A DNA stretch of 34,577 bases from Ruminiclostridium sp. (GTDB taxonomy: Bacteria > Bacillota > Clostridia > Oscillospirales > Ruminococcaceae): NCBI GenBank assembly GCA_017465545.1, contig JAFTVY010000096.1, positions 1 to 34,577 of the forward strand, in the 5' to 3' direction. Positions within the stretch are counted from its first letter, which is position 1; each line of letters begins with the position of its first letter. The translations under genes were made by a program, and so were the position numbers. The notes beneath the pieces are model-generated. The model did no database searches. It was not told where the DNA came from and saw only the letters and a list, made by a program, of their open reading frames with translations. Of this stretch, positions 23,362-30,664 are shown in pieces.

Positions 23362-24183
23362 ATGAAATTATCAAAGGTTTTAGCACTTGCTACAGCGGTA
23401 GCAGCAGTATCCACACTCACACTCACAGCATTCGCAGACCGTGACTTTATGGGCGAGCTTACAGCAGAAGAGCATACAGGCTCCGCAGGCTGGGCAGGCG
23501 GCACATGGCTTGTAGGCAGTGACGCAAAGTGCATGGATAATCCCCTTACAATCGCAGATTTAGAAGCGGCAGATTACATCGAAATCAGCTACGAATCCAC
23601 AGAGATTCCTCCTATGGCTGAAGGTGCAACAGAAGGCGCAAAGCTCACTTTCTGCTACAAGTTCGCAACAGCAGTTGACGAAGACGGCAAGGCTACAAAG
23701 ATGGAAGCTTACCTTCCTGCAGGCTGGATGGAATGGGGCCCCACAGGTGAAACAGGTAATACTTACGCATCCATGGACTACTTCTCATGGGACGTAAAGG
23801 AAGCTGATACACTGAAGATCAGCTGTGATGATATTTTAGCATCTCTCAAGGTTGATAAATCAGAGATCCTTTATCTGTGGCAGTTCGGTCTTGGCAACAA
23901 TACATACACCTTCGATGAAGAATGGGTAGATAATGCTGATTTAGGCGCAGATTACTACATCACAGTTACAGACGTTAAGCTTGTAGGCGAAGCAGCTCCC
24001 GAGACAGACGCACCTGCAACAGACGCTCCTGAGACAGATGCACCCGCAACTGACGCTCCTGCAACAGACGCTCCCGCGGCTGACGAAAAGCCCAACACAA
24101 ACACAGGTGTTGAAGGTATTGCTCTTGTAGCAGGTATTGCAGTTCTCGCAGCAGGCGCAGTAGTAGTATCCAAGAGAAAGTAA
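23362..24183 (+). CDS. Secreted cell-surface protein with TDAP repeats and variant sorting tail
   Basis: A 273-residue exported protein of unknown function. A Sec signal peptide ends at AFA before Asp26. Residues about 26-210 form an acidic, aromatic-rich globular part, probably beta-sandwich, with several Trp residues (for example AGWMEWGPTG and YFSWDV) as in some carbohydrate-binding modules, though I cannot name a family. Five pentapeptide repeats (E/A-TDAP, about 214-238) form a wall-spanning spacer. The tail is KPNTNTG, a hydrophobic helix and SKRK, laid out like a sortase signal but without a strict LPxTG. The ATG at 23362 was chosen over 23317 because GGAGG lies 7-11 bases before it and the signal peptide then starts correctly. 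It is monocistronic with a strong promoter. Confidence 0.75.
   Translation: MKLSKVLALATAVAAVSTLTLTAFADRDFMGELTAEEHTGSAGWAGGTWLVGSDAKCMDNPLTIADLEAADYIEISYESTEIPPMAEGATEGAKLTFCYKFATAVDEDGKATKMEAYLPAGWMEWGPTGETGNTYASMDYFSWDVKEADTLKISCDDILASLKVDKSEILYLWQFGLGNNTYTFDEEWVDNADLGADYYITVTDVKLVGEAAPETDAPATDAPETDAPATDAPATDAPAADEKPNTNTGVEGIALVAGIAVLAAGAVVVSKRK
24001..24075 (+). repeat. Five 15-bp repeats encoding E/A-T-D-A-P
   Basis: Five consecutive 15-base units encode ETDAP, ATDAP, ETDAP, ATDAP and ATDAP. The units differ mostly at third codon positions, so the array is not a recent exact expansion. Such low-complexity linkers carry surface proteins through the cell wall. Confidence 0.85.
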
Positions 24184-24229
24184 TTTTTCAGACGTGAGAT
24201 AGATCACGAAGAGAAAACAAAAAAAATTC

Positions 24230-24264
24230 ACGGCGTAGGTGAAAACCTACGCCGTTATTTTTAT
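24230..24264. terminator. Strong terminator between the surface protein and yicC-type genes
   Basis: A perfect 11-bp stem ACGGCGTAGGT / ACCTACGCCGT with a GAAA loop is followed by TATTTTTATT on the plus strand. On the minus strand it is followed by GAATTTTTTTTG, so it probably ends both convergent transcripts. Confidence 0.92.
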
Positions 24265-25139
24265 TCAATATTCTGTACCTGTTCACGCATTTTTTCAATC
24301 TCGCTCTTCATATCCACTACAAGCCTTGTAATGCGGATATCGTTTGCCTTTGAGCCTATTGTGTTGGTTTCACGGTTTATTTCCTGAATAAGAAAATCCA
24401 GCTTTCTGCCCGTTTCCTTATCCCCCTCCAGCATCTGACGAAGCTGTGTCATATGGGAGTGAAGTCTTACCGTTTCTTCATCCACAGCAATTTTTTCGGA
24501 GAAGATTGCCGCTTCCATAAGTATTCTCTGCTCATCTATATTCGTAGTGCCTAAGAGCTCTGTCATCTTATCGTAGAGCTTCTTTCTGTATATCTCGGTG
24601 CTTTCGGGAGAATACTTTTCTACTTCGCACACCATATCCTCGATATTCTGTGCCTTTTCAAGAACGTCAGCCTTTAACGCTTCGCCCTCTTTTTCACGCA
24701 TTTCCACGAATTTATCTATAGCCTTTTCAACAACCGATGAAATGTCAGCCCATAAAGCCTCCTCGTCCTCCTCTTCCTTGATAACTGTAAAAGCGTCGGG
24801 AATACGGAAGATGTCAGGCATGGAGAAATCCTCGAAAATTCCGATAGTCGGAGCAAACTCTCTTACTGCGTTTACGTAGCCTGCTACCACGTTTCCGTTT
24901 ACTCTTACCGTGGTATCCTTTACGTCTATGTTGTATACGGATAAAGAAAGCTCTATCTTGCCTCTCGTTACTCTTTCCTTTACAAGTGCCTTGAGTCTTG
25001 GTTCAAGGTAGCTGAAGCTTCTGTGAAGCTTTGTGCTGAACTCGAAAAATTTGTGATTTACGCTCTTTATTTCGGCAATTATTTCTCTGCCGTTTATTAT
25101 AGCCTGCTCCCTGCCGAAGCCTGTCATACTTCTTATCAT
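24261..25139 (-). CDS. YicC/YloC-family endoribonuclease
   Basis: A 292-residue protein with the invariant YicC N-terminus MIRSMTGFGR and the C-terminal block KLDFLIQEINRETNTIGSKA, matching family length (about 290). Escherichia coli YicC is a metal-dependent endoribonuclease involved in small-RNA turnover, and the family adopts a hexameric clamp. The start follows GGAGGATAAAAAG. It is the last gene of a packed minus-strand run, 15 bases after the methionine gamma-lyase-like gene. In many Firmicutes the homologue sits beside gmk and rpoZ, which is not the case here. Confidence 0.92.
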   Translation of the reverse strand: MIRSMTGFGREQAIINGREIIAEIKSVNHKFFEFSTKLHRSFSYLEPRLKALVKERVTRGKIELSLSVYNIDVKDTTVRVNGNVVAGYVNAVREFAPTIGIFEDFSMPDIFRIPDAFTVIKEEEDEEALWADISSVVEKAIDKFVEMREKEGEALKADVLEKAQNIEDMVCEVEKYSPESTEIYRKKLYDKMTELLGTTNIDEQRILMEAAIFSEKIAVDEETVRLHSHMTQLRQMLEGDKETGRKLDFLIQEINRETNTIGSKANDIRITRLVVDMKSEIEKMREQVQNIE

Positions 25140-25154
25140 CTTTTTATCCTCCGT

Positions 25155-26411
25155 TTATATTTTAAGCTGTCCGCTTTTTAACATCGACTGTGCCGCAAGC
25201 ATTATACCCATCTTTCCGCTGGGATAGGTGATACCACCCTGAAGCCATACCGCATAGGGTTCTCTGAGGGGTGCGTCTGCCGAAAGCTCTATACTTGCTC
25301 CCATTGTGAATGCTCCTGCCGCCATAATTACCTTACTGTCATAGCCGGGCATTTCCCAGGGCTCTGGGGTTGCCATGCTGTCAACGGGTGAACCGTTCTG
25401 TATTCCACGGCAGAAAGCACACAAAGCTTCTTCGTTGCCAAGCTTTAAAGCCGCAATTATATCAGTTCTGTGAGCTTCGTAGGAGGGGAATACCTCATAA
25501 CCTAAAAGCGAATAGAAGGCACAAGCGAAGACTGAAGTCTTTACCGCCGCCTCAACTGTCTGAGGCGCTAAGAAGAAGCCTAAATACATCTCTCTGTTTT
25601 CATCTAAAGAACAGCCTACCTCCTTGCCGATACCGACTGTTGTAAGTCTGTAGCTGCAAAGCTCTACAAGGTCTCTTCTGCCTGCGATATAACCGCCTGT
25701 TTTTGCAATGCCGCCACCGGGATTCTTTATAAGACTGCCTATGATAAGGTCAGCACCTACCGCTGTAGGCTCTCTTTCCTCTACAAATTCGCCGTAGCAG
25801 TTATCCACCATTATGATGGCCTTGTCGTTTACTTCCTTTACCGCTTTTATAATCTCACCTATCTTATCAACAGAGAAGGATTCACGGAGAGAATAACCAC
25901 GGGAGCGCTGTATGTAAGCTACCTTGCAGTCCCCTGCTCTTTTCTTTATCTCTTCAATATCTGCATTGCCGTCAGGGAGCAGGTCTATCTTTTCATATTT
26001 TACGCCGAATTCCTTTAAAGAGCCGCCGTATTCACCGGTTATAACCTCTGTAAGTGTATCGTAAGGCTCACCGGTAACACATAAAAGAGTATCGCCCGGA
26101 CGAAGCACACCGAAAAGTGCAGTAGATAAGGCGTGTGTGCCGTTTACAAAGCTATGGCGCACAAGGGCGTCCTCACAGCCGAAGGCGTCTGCATATACCT
26201 TATCCAGCTTATCTCTGCCGTCATCGTTATAGCCGTAGCCCGTGGTACCCTTTAAGTGCATTTCGCTGACGTTGTTGCTGATGAAGGAGTAAAGCACCTT
26301 CTGTCCGTTGTATTCTCCTATTCTTTCGATTTCTCTGAATCGCTTTTCGCACATCTTTTCCGCCCTTTCGGCTATCTCAAGAATGCGACTGTCAATTTCA
26401 AAAAAGCTCAT
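25155..26411 (-). CDS. Methionine gamma-lyase / aluminium-resistance-family PLP enzyme
   Basis: A 418-residue pyridoxal-phosphate enzyme of the family once annotated as aluminium-resistance protein and now as methionine gamma-lyase family. Visible features are HSFVNGTHALSTALFG (cofactor phosphate binding, about residues 86-101), MVDNCYGEF with Asp203 to pair the pyridine nitrogen, and GSLIKNPGGGIAKTGGYIAG, where Lys229 is the expected Schiff-base lysine. It probably cleaves C-S bonds of sulfur amino acids; the exact substrate is not decided by sequence. It begins 2 bases after the GNAT gene and is followed closely by the YicC gene. Confidence 0.88.
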   Translation of the reverse strand: MSFFEIDSRILEIAERAEKMCEKRFREIERIGEYNGQKVLYSFISNNVSEMHLKGTTGYGYNDDGRDKLDKVYADAFGCEDALVRHSFVNGTHALSTALFGVLRPGDTLLCVTGEPYDTLTEVITGEYGGSLKEFGVKYEKIDLLPDGNADIEEIKKRAGDCKVAYIQRSRGYSLRESFSVDKIGEIIKAVKEVNDKAIIMVDNCYGEFVEEREPTAVGADLIIGSLIKNPGGGIAKTGGYIAGRRDLVELCSYRLTTVGIGKEVGCSLDENREMYLGFFLAPQTVEAAVKTSVFACAFYSLLGYEVFPSYEAHRTDIIAALKLGNEEALCAFCRGIQNGSPVDSMATPEPWEMPGYDSKVIMAAGAFTMGASIELSADAPLREPYAVWLQGGITYPSGKMGIMLAAQSMLKSGQLKI

Positions 26412-26413
26412 TT

Positions 26414-27136
26414 TTATTTTTCCTTTACTAACTGATATGCCGCAGGCTTGTCCTCACAGATAAACCCACAGCTTTTATAAAATTCCCTTTTATCCGCTTT
26501 GCACAAAAGGGATAATTTTTTGTTTTCCAAAAGTCTGTTTGCATTATAAAGCAGTTTTCTGCCAAGTCCCCTGCCCTGATATTCTGTTTTTACTCCGATA
26601 TCGGACAGAAAGCACCCCTCGGTATTTTCGTAAAACACCGTACAGGAGGCGCTGTAATCGTCAAGAGCTATAAGCCTTGTCACTCCGTGCCGTACTCTGT
26701 GGCAGGTATCGGTATACCAATTTGAAAAATCATCATCTGAAAGCTCAAAGGCGTCCTTTATTACCGAAAAGACCTCGCTGTAGCTTTCGGTAAAGTTGCC
26801 GCCCTCTGACACCTCCACGGCTTCGCTCTTCATAAGATAAAGCGGTATAGTGCGGTAGTCGTAAAACGTATCTCTCAATACGTCAAAGCATCTGCCGTTC
26901 ATTTCAGCCCATAACGTACCTGCATTTTTTAAGAAGAAATAAAGCTCCTCCCAGTCAAAGTCGTCTTTTACCGATATATAAAATTTACCGCAGTAATTCA
27001 GCATCAGGATATTGTCACCGCTGTAAAAACGGCAGAAGTCATAATTTCCGCCATAGGCGTTGAAGTAGGCTTCTATCCTGCTCTCTACGGGGTTGGTTTC
27101 GTCTATGGGAGGTAGTTCAAAAATCTGTCTTATCAT
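26414..27136 (-). CDS. GNAT-family N-acetyltransferase
   Basis: A 240-residue protein. The C-terminal half (about 120-240) is a GNAT domain with the acetyl-CoA-binding motif VKTEYQGRGLGRKLLYNANRLL (Q/R-x-x-G-x-G/A) and the closing KREFYKSCGF strand-helix. The N-terminal 110 residues do not match anything I recognise and may set substrate choice. Its start overlaps the M42 peptidase stop (ATGA), so translation is coupled. By position it may acetylate a peptide or amino acid released by the two upstream peptidases; that link is inference. Confidence 0.85.
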   Translation of the reverse strand: MIRQIFELPPIDETNPVESRIEAYFNAYGGNYDFCRFYSGDNILMLNYCGKFYISVKDDFDWEELYFFLKNAGTLWAEMNGRCFDVLRDTFYDYRTIPLYLMKSEAVEVSEGGNFTESYSEVFSVIKDAFELSDDDFSNWYTDTCHRVRHGVTRLIALDDYSASCTVFYENTEGCFLSDIGVKTEYQGRGLGRKLLYNANRLLENKKLSLLCKADKREFYKSCGFICEDKPAAYQLVKEK

Positions 27137-28158
27137 TCTTTTTCAGCCAAGGCAATATACATTTCGTAGGCTAAATCGGCTACTGCCTTCATATCCTTTC
27201 CTGACAGCACGCAAGCGGGAGAATGAAGATATCTGCAGGGAGCGGATATTGCAACCGTTTCGATACCGCCAGCAGAAACGTGGATAGCTCCGCTATCGTT
27301 ACCGCCTGCAACAACAGTCTTTGTCTGGCAGGGAATGTTCTTTTCCTTTGCTTTTTCAAACGCCATTCTGTAAAGATTCCGACTGTATATAGTGCCGTTA
27401 TCCATATAGCTTACTACTGCGCCCTTACCAACCTCGCAGACCTTCTTTTCACCTTCATTACCTGAAAAATCGCAGGCGGTGGTGGTTTCAAGCACGATTG
27501 CATAATCGGGAGCTACGGTATATGCCGCCGCCTTTGCACCTCTTGTGCCTATCTCCTCCTGGACCGTAAACACGAAGGTAGCGTCATAGGGCAGATTGCT
27601 GTTTATCATTTCTATCATAACGGCACAGCCTGCTCTGTCGTCAAGTGCCTTGCTTTTAAGAATATCGCCGTTACTGCCGAATTCTAAAAATTCGCCCGTA
27701 AAATAAGCGCAGTCACCGGGGAGAACCTTTTCAAGTGCTTCTGCTTCGGATTTTGCACCGATATCGAGAAGCATAGAGCTGATCTTTACCGGCTTATCTC
27801 TTTCGCTCTCGCTCTGCTGATGTATAGCCTTGGTGCCTATTACACCTCTTGTACCGTTTTTGAACTTAAGCTGTCTGCCGATAACCGTTTCCGGGTTTAT
27901 TCCGCCAACGGGCGCTATACGAAGATAGCCGTCGGAAGTTATATAGGTTACGATAAAGCCGACCTCATCCATATGAGCCGCCAGCATTACCTTGTTTTTG
28001 GGAGTAGCTTTTCCTTTTTTCTCAACGATAAGGTTTCCGAGGGCGTCGGTCTTATAGCTTACGTCATCGGGGAGCTTTGATATGATGAAATCTCTTACTG
28101 CGTCCTCATCTCCGCTGGTGCCACATAAGGCGCACAGCTCCTTTATAAGCTCTGTCAT
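27133..28158 (-). CDS. M42-family aminopeptidase (second of a tandem pair)
   Basis: A 341-residue M42 (glutamyl/deblocking aminopeptidase) enzyme. Metal and catalytic residues are visible: His62 and Asp64 in AAHMDEVG, bridging Asp173 in ALDDRAGC, the Glu201-Glu202 pair in VQEEIGTRGAK, and His312 in RYLHSP. Family members form large tetrahedral particles that trim peptides in the cytoplasm. I used the ATG at 28158, which overlaps the previous stop by 4 bases and follows GAGGTGT; the longer frame from 28284 would overlap the upstream peptidase by about 130 bases. It differs from its neighbour throughout, so it is an old paralogue rather than a recent copy. Confidence 0.92.
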   Translation of the reverse strand: MTELIKELCALCGTSGDEDAVRDFIISKLPDDVSYKTDALGNLIVEKKGKATPKNKVMLAAHMDEVGFIVTYITSDGYLRIAPVGGINPETVIGRQLKFKNGTRGVIGTKAIHQQSESERDKPVKISSMLLDIGAKSEAEALEKVLPGDCAYFTGEFLEFGSNGDILKSKALDDRAGCAVMIEMINSNLPYDATFVFTVQEEIGTRGAKAAAYTVAPDYAIVLETTTACDFSGNEGEKKVCEVGKGAVVSYMDNGTIYSRNLYRMAFEKAKEKNIPCQTKTVVAGGNDSGAIHVSAGGIETVAISAPCRYLHSPACVLSGKDMKAVADLAYEMYIALAEKE

Positions 28159-29192
28159 AATGCTGACACCTCGCTTTCCTTTGCAAATTCGTATATCAGT
28201 CTGCCGATAGCCTCTATATCTTCGGGTGCTACCACCTCTACGGGTGTATGCATATAGCGAAGCGGAATAGAAAGCGTACAGCACTCTGCACCGCCTTTTG
28301 CTACGCCTATAGCGTCGGCATTTGTACCTGTTTCGCCGCTCATTACTTCAAGGCTGTAGGGTATCTCCTTATTCTTTGCAATAGATATAAGCTCATTTGA
28401 AAGCCTTTTTGAAAGAGAAGGAGCAATGCCTATCATAACACCGCCTGAAAGCTCGCCACACTTGTGCTTTTCGCTATCGGGAGTGTAGGCAAAGCTTACG
28501 TCCATCTCAAGGCATATATCAGGATTCAGATTGAAGGCGGCTATCTTTGCGCCACGCTCTCCCGTTTCCTCCTGACCTGTAAAGCTTACGTCAATATTAT
28601 ATTTTGTAGCCTTGCCCTTTAAAAGCTCAAGAGCATAGAGTATGCAGACAACACCTGCTCTGTCATCGCAGGCAGGAGCGCATATTCTGTTATTCAGAAG
28701 TACAGCAGGCTCGTTATCGACTGTAATTCTGTCGCCGAGGGAAACTATCATGGAAAGCTCCTCCTTGCTGTAGCCTGTGTCTATTACAAGCTCGTCTATC
28801 TGTGCTACCTTATCCCCGTCCTTCTTTACGTGGGGAGGAAGTACCGATATAACGCCCTTTATCTTTTTACTGCCGTGGATAGTAACTGTCTGTGCCGCCA
28901 GTACTCTTCTGTCCACACCGCCGCACTTTGAAACACGGATAAAGCCGTCATCATCAATGAAGGTCACGATAAGACCTATCTGGTCTATATGTGCGTCAAG
29001 GAGCAAGGTTGGTTTATTTTCATCTCTTTCTCCGACGTGACCGATAACGTTGCCGAATCTGTCTATACTGCAGTCATCGGTATAGCTTTTCAGCATAGAA
29101 AGAGCAAGAGCTGAGGCGTTCCATTCATCGCCTGAAACTCCGTTTTCGCTGCAAAGCTTTATAAGAGTGTCCTTTATGTCAAAACTACTCAT
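28155..29192 (-). CDS. M42-family aminopeptidase (first of a tandem pair)
   Basis: A 345-residue M42 peptidase with all expected sites: His68 and Asp70 in LDAHIDQIG, Asp176 in PACDDRAGV, Glu208-Glu209 in GQEETGERGAK, Asp231 in LEMDVSF and His315 in RYMHTP. It should remove N-terminal residues from short peptides. It lies 14 bases after the LysR gene and overlaps the second M42 gene by 4 bases. Side-by-side M42 paralogues often form mixed complexes in which each subunit has a different residue preference, so a hetero-oligomer is a reasonable guess. Confidence 0.92.
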   Translation of the reverse strand: MSSFDIKDTLIKLCSENGVSGDEWNASALALSMLKSYTDDCSIDRFGNVIGHVGERDENKPTLLLDAHIDQIGLIVTFIDDDGFIRVSKCGGVDRRVLAAQTVTIHGSKKIKGVISVLPPHVKKDGDKVAQIDELVIDTGYSKEELSMIVSLGDRITVDNEPAVLLNNRICAPACDDRAGVVCILYALELLKGKATKYNIDVSFTGQEETGERGAKIAAFNLNPDICLEMDVSFAYTPDSEKHKCGELSGGVMIGIAPSLSKRLSNELISIAKNKEIPYSLEVMSGETGTNADAIGVAKGGAECCTLSIPLRYMHTPVEVVAPEDIEAIGRLIYEFAKESEVSAL

Positions 29193-29206
29193 TTCAGTTT
29201 CCTTTC

Positions 29207-30121
29207 TTAGTTGTTTTTATCAAGCAGAATATCCTCTCTTACCCTTTCAAGCTCGGATAAAAACTGCTCGTCCAGTATGCTCATTTCGTAATCGTTTCTG
29301 TAAATAAGCACATCCTTGCATTTTCTTTTCGGGACGTCGGTATTTATCTGAACCAGTCCGCATCCCTTAAGCATCCTTTGGGGTACGGGAGGCGTCCACA
29401 TATAGCTGTCAGGCAGATGTGTAAGCAGGTCGTTTCTGCTACCTCTGTCGCCTATTGCTATTGTTTTCCCTGCACCCGTAAATATCCGCTCGTTGTTTTC
29501 ATAGTCCGCATAAATCAGCTCGGAAAATCCTGATAAATCGGAAGCGGTTATAACGTCCTTTTTTTTTGCAAGAGCCGATTCTCTGCCACATAACAGCACC
29601 AGCTCATATTCCCACAGGGTGCGGTAGCGGATGCCCTGCTCCTCCAGTATTCTGAAATACTTCTTTTCCTTTTCACGGGTTATCTTTAATATCCCTATAT
29701 CCGTATCGTAGCTTAAAAGTCTGTCGATAATCTCATCATTTCCAATTTCTCTGCAACAAAGCCTTATTCCGCTGTTATCCTGCCTGGTTGCCGCAAGAGC
29801 TGAAAAGGCGGACGCTATATGGTCACAGCTCGGTATGGCTACCGAAAAACCGCTGATACCCATTTTTTCCTTGCTGTAGCTGTCGCTGAGCTTATTGAAG
29901 CTGTTTACAAGCTCCCTTGCCTTTTTCAGAAATTCCTTTCCCTGCTCCGTCGGGGTTACACCCCTTGAAGTACGGATGAAAATAGTTATGCCTATCTCGT
30001 TTTCCAGCTCCTTTATAGCCTTGCTGAGATTCGGCTGTCCCATAAAAAGATTCTCCGCCGCTTTTGAAACAGAGCCGGTCTTTTCTATCTCTACCGCATA
30101 TTTAAGATGGATAAAATTCAT
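29207..30121 (-). CDS. LysR-family transcriptional regulator
   Basis: A 304-residue LysR regulator. The N-terminal winged helix-turn-helix reads VSKAAENLFMGQPNLSKAIKELENEIG, then FIRTSRGVTPTEQGKEFL (residues about 17-70). The remainder is a periplasmic-binding-like effector domain, with FSVAIPSCDHIASAF as its first strand. It is placed between a thioesterase gene and the two M42 peptidases on the same strand, not divergently as is common for LysR genes, so it is probably co-transcribed with what it controls. The effector is unknown; a peptide or amino acid would fit the neighbours. Confidence 0.9.
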   Translation of the reverse strand: MNFIHLKYAVEIEKTGSVSKAAENLFMGQPNLSKAIKELENEIGITIFIRTSRGVTPTEQGKEFLKKARELVNSFNKLSDSYSKEKMGISGFSVAIPSCDHIASAFSALAATRQDNSGIRLCCREIGNDEIIDRLLSYDTDIGILKITREKEKKYFRILEEQGIRYRTLWEYELVLLCGRESALAKKKDVITASDLSGFSELIYADYENNERIFTGAGKTIAIGDRGSRNDLLTHLPDSYMWTPPVPQRMLKGCGLVQINTDVPKRKCKDVLIYRNDYEMSILDEQFLSELERVREDILLDKNN

Positions 30122-30151
30122 AACGCCACCCCATATAGTCAGACGGATTTT

Positions 30152-30538
30152 TTAGTCAAGCTTTGAATTGACCTTAGTCATAAATCTGTCGCTGTTTACG
30201 ATAAAACGCTCGTGTACGCCTTCGCTTATTTTTTCCTTTTCGTCGCATACCGTCACGTCAAAAACAAGTCTTCTGCCGTCTATCTCGACAAGAGTTACGG
30301 TAGCCTCCGCCTTCATTCCTACGGGAGTAGCCGCCATATGCTTTATATCAAGCACAGTACCAACACTTGTAGTGCCTTCTTCAAGATGTCCAAGAAGACA
30401 GTTGCACGCCGCCTTTTCAATGAGCGCCGCAAGAGAGGGTGTGGCAAAAACACGGAGCGAGCCGCTTCCTACCGTTGCCGCCGTATTTGCTTCGTCTACT
30501 ATAACCGATGCCTTACCTGTCATATTTATTTCTAACAT
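30152..30538 (-). CDS. FlK-like hotdog thioesterase
   Basis: A 128-residue single hotdog-fold protein. The sequence ATPSLAALIEKAA (T-P-x-L-x-x-x-x-E) followed by GTTSVGTVLDIKHMAATPVGMKAEATVTL matches the thioesterase branch that includes the fluoroacetyl-CoA thioesterase FlK, with Thr and Glu as the likely catalytic residues and His in IKHMAATPVG. Most members are general acyl-CoA thioesterases of unknown substrate. It is the first gene after a consensus promoter and is followed 30 bases later by the LysR gene. Confidence 0.85.
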   Translation of the reverse strand: MLEINMTGKASVIVDEANTAATVGSGSLRVFATPSLAALIEKAACNCLLGHLEEGTTSVGTVLDIKHMAATPVGMKAEATVTLVEIDGRRLVFDVTVCDEKEKISEGVHERFIVNSDRFMTKVNSKLD

Positions 30539-30591
30539 ATCGATTCCTTTCAGGGCATAAGCCCATAATATCTCATTATACTCTATACTAT

Positions 30592-30620
30592 ATTATATAA
30601 TTTTTTGAGGCTTATGTCAA
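30592..30620 (-). promoter_or_regulatory. Consensus promoter of the thioesterase-LysR-M42-YicC run
   Basis: On the minus strand TTGACA (30620-30615) and TATAAT (30597-30592) are 17 bases apart, about 55 bases before the thioesterase start. A second TATAAT lies at 30580-30575 without a good -35. No other clear promoter or terminator was seen down to 24264, so seven genes may share this one. Confidence 0.85.
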
Positions 30621-30621
30621 T

Positions 30622-30650
30622 AAAAAACTCCCGCAGTTTCCTGCGGGAGT
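30622..30650 (-). terminator. Terminator of the first solute-binding protein gene
   Basis: A perfect 10-bp stem ACTCCCGCAG / CTGCGGGAGT with a TTTC loop (plus-strand reading) is followed on the minus strand by TTTTTA. The 31 bases at 30622-30652 are identical to 32256-32286 behind the next paralogue. Confidence 0.92.
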
Positions 30651-30664
30651 CAAAAAATATGAAA

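Noticed and set aside
24001-24075. CRISPR-like array
   Set aside because: The 15-base units are contiguous with no spacers and are in frame as protein repeats.
23941-24231. A cysteine-rich 96-residue reading frame on the minus strand
   Set aside because: It is the antisense of the TDAP repeat array; the cysteines come from the reversed codons of Thr/Ala/Asp repeats, and there is no ribosome binding site.
28159-28284. Longer start for the second M42 peptidase
   Set aside because: The extra 42 residues overlap the upstream peptidase and have no family similarity; the ATG at 28158 overlaps the preceding stop by 4 bases and follows GAGGTGT.
30165-30560. Plus-strand frames of 107-130 residues opposite the thioesterase
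   Set aside because: They are antisense to a recognisable hotdog thioesterase and lack ribosome binding sites or known domains.
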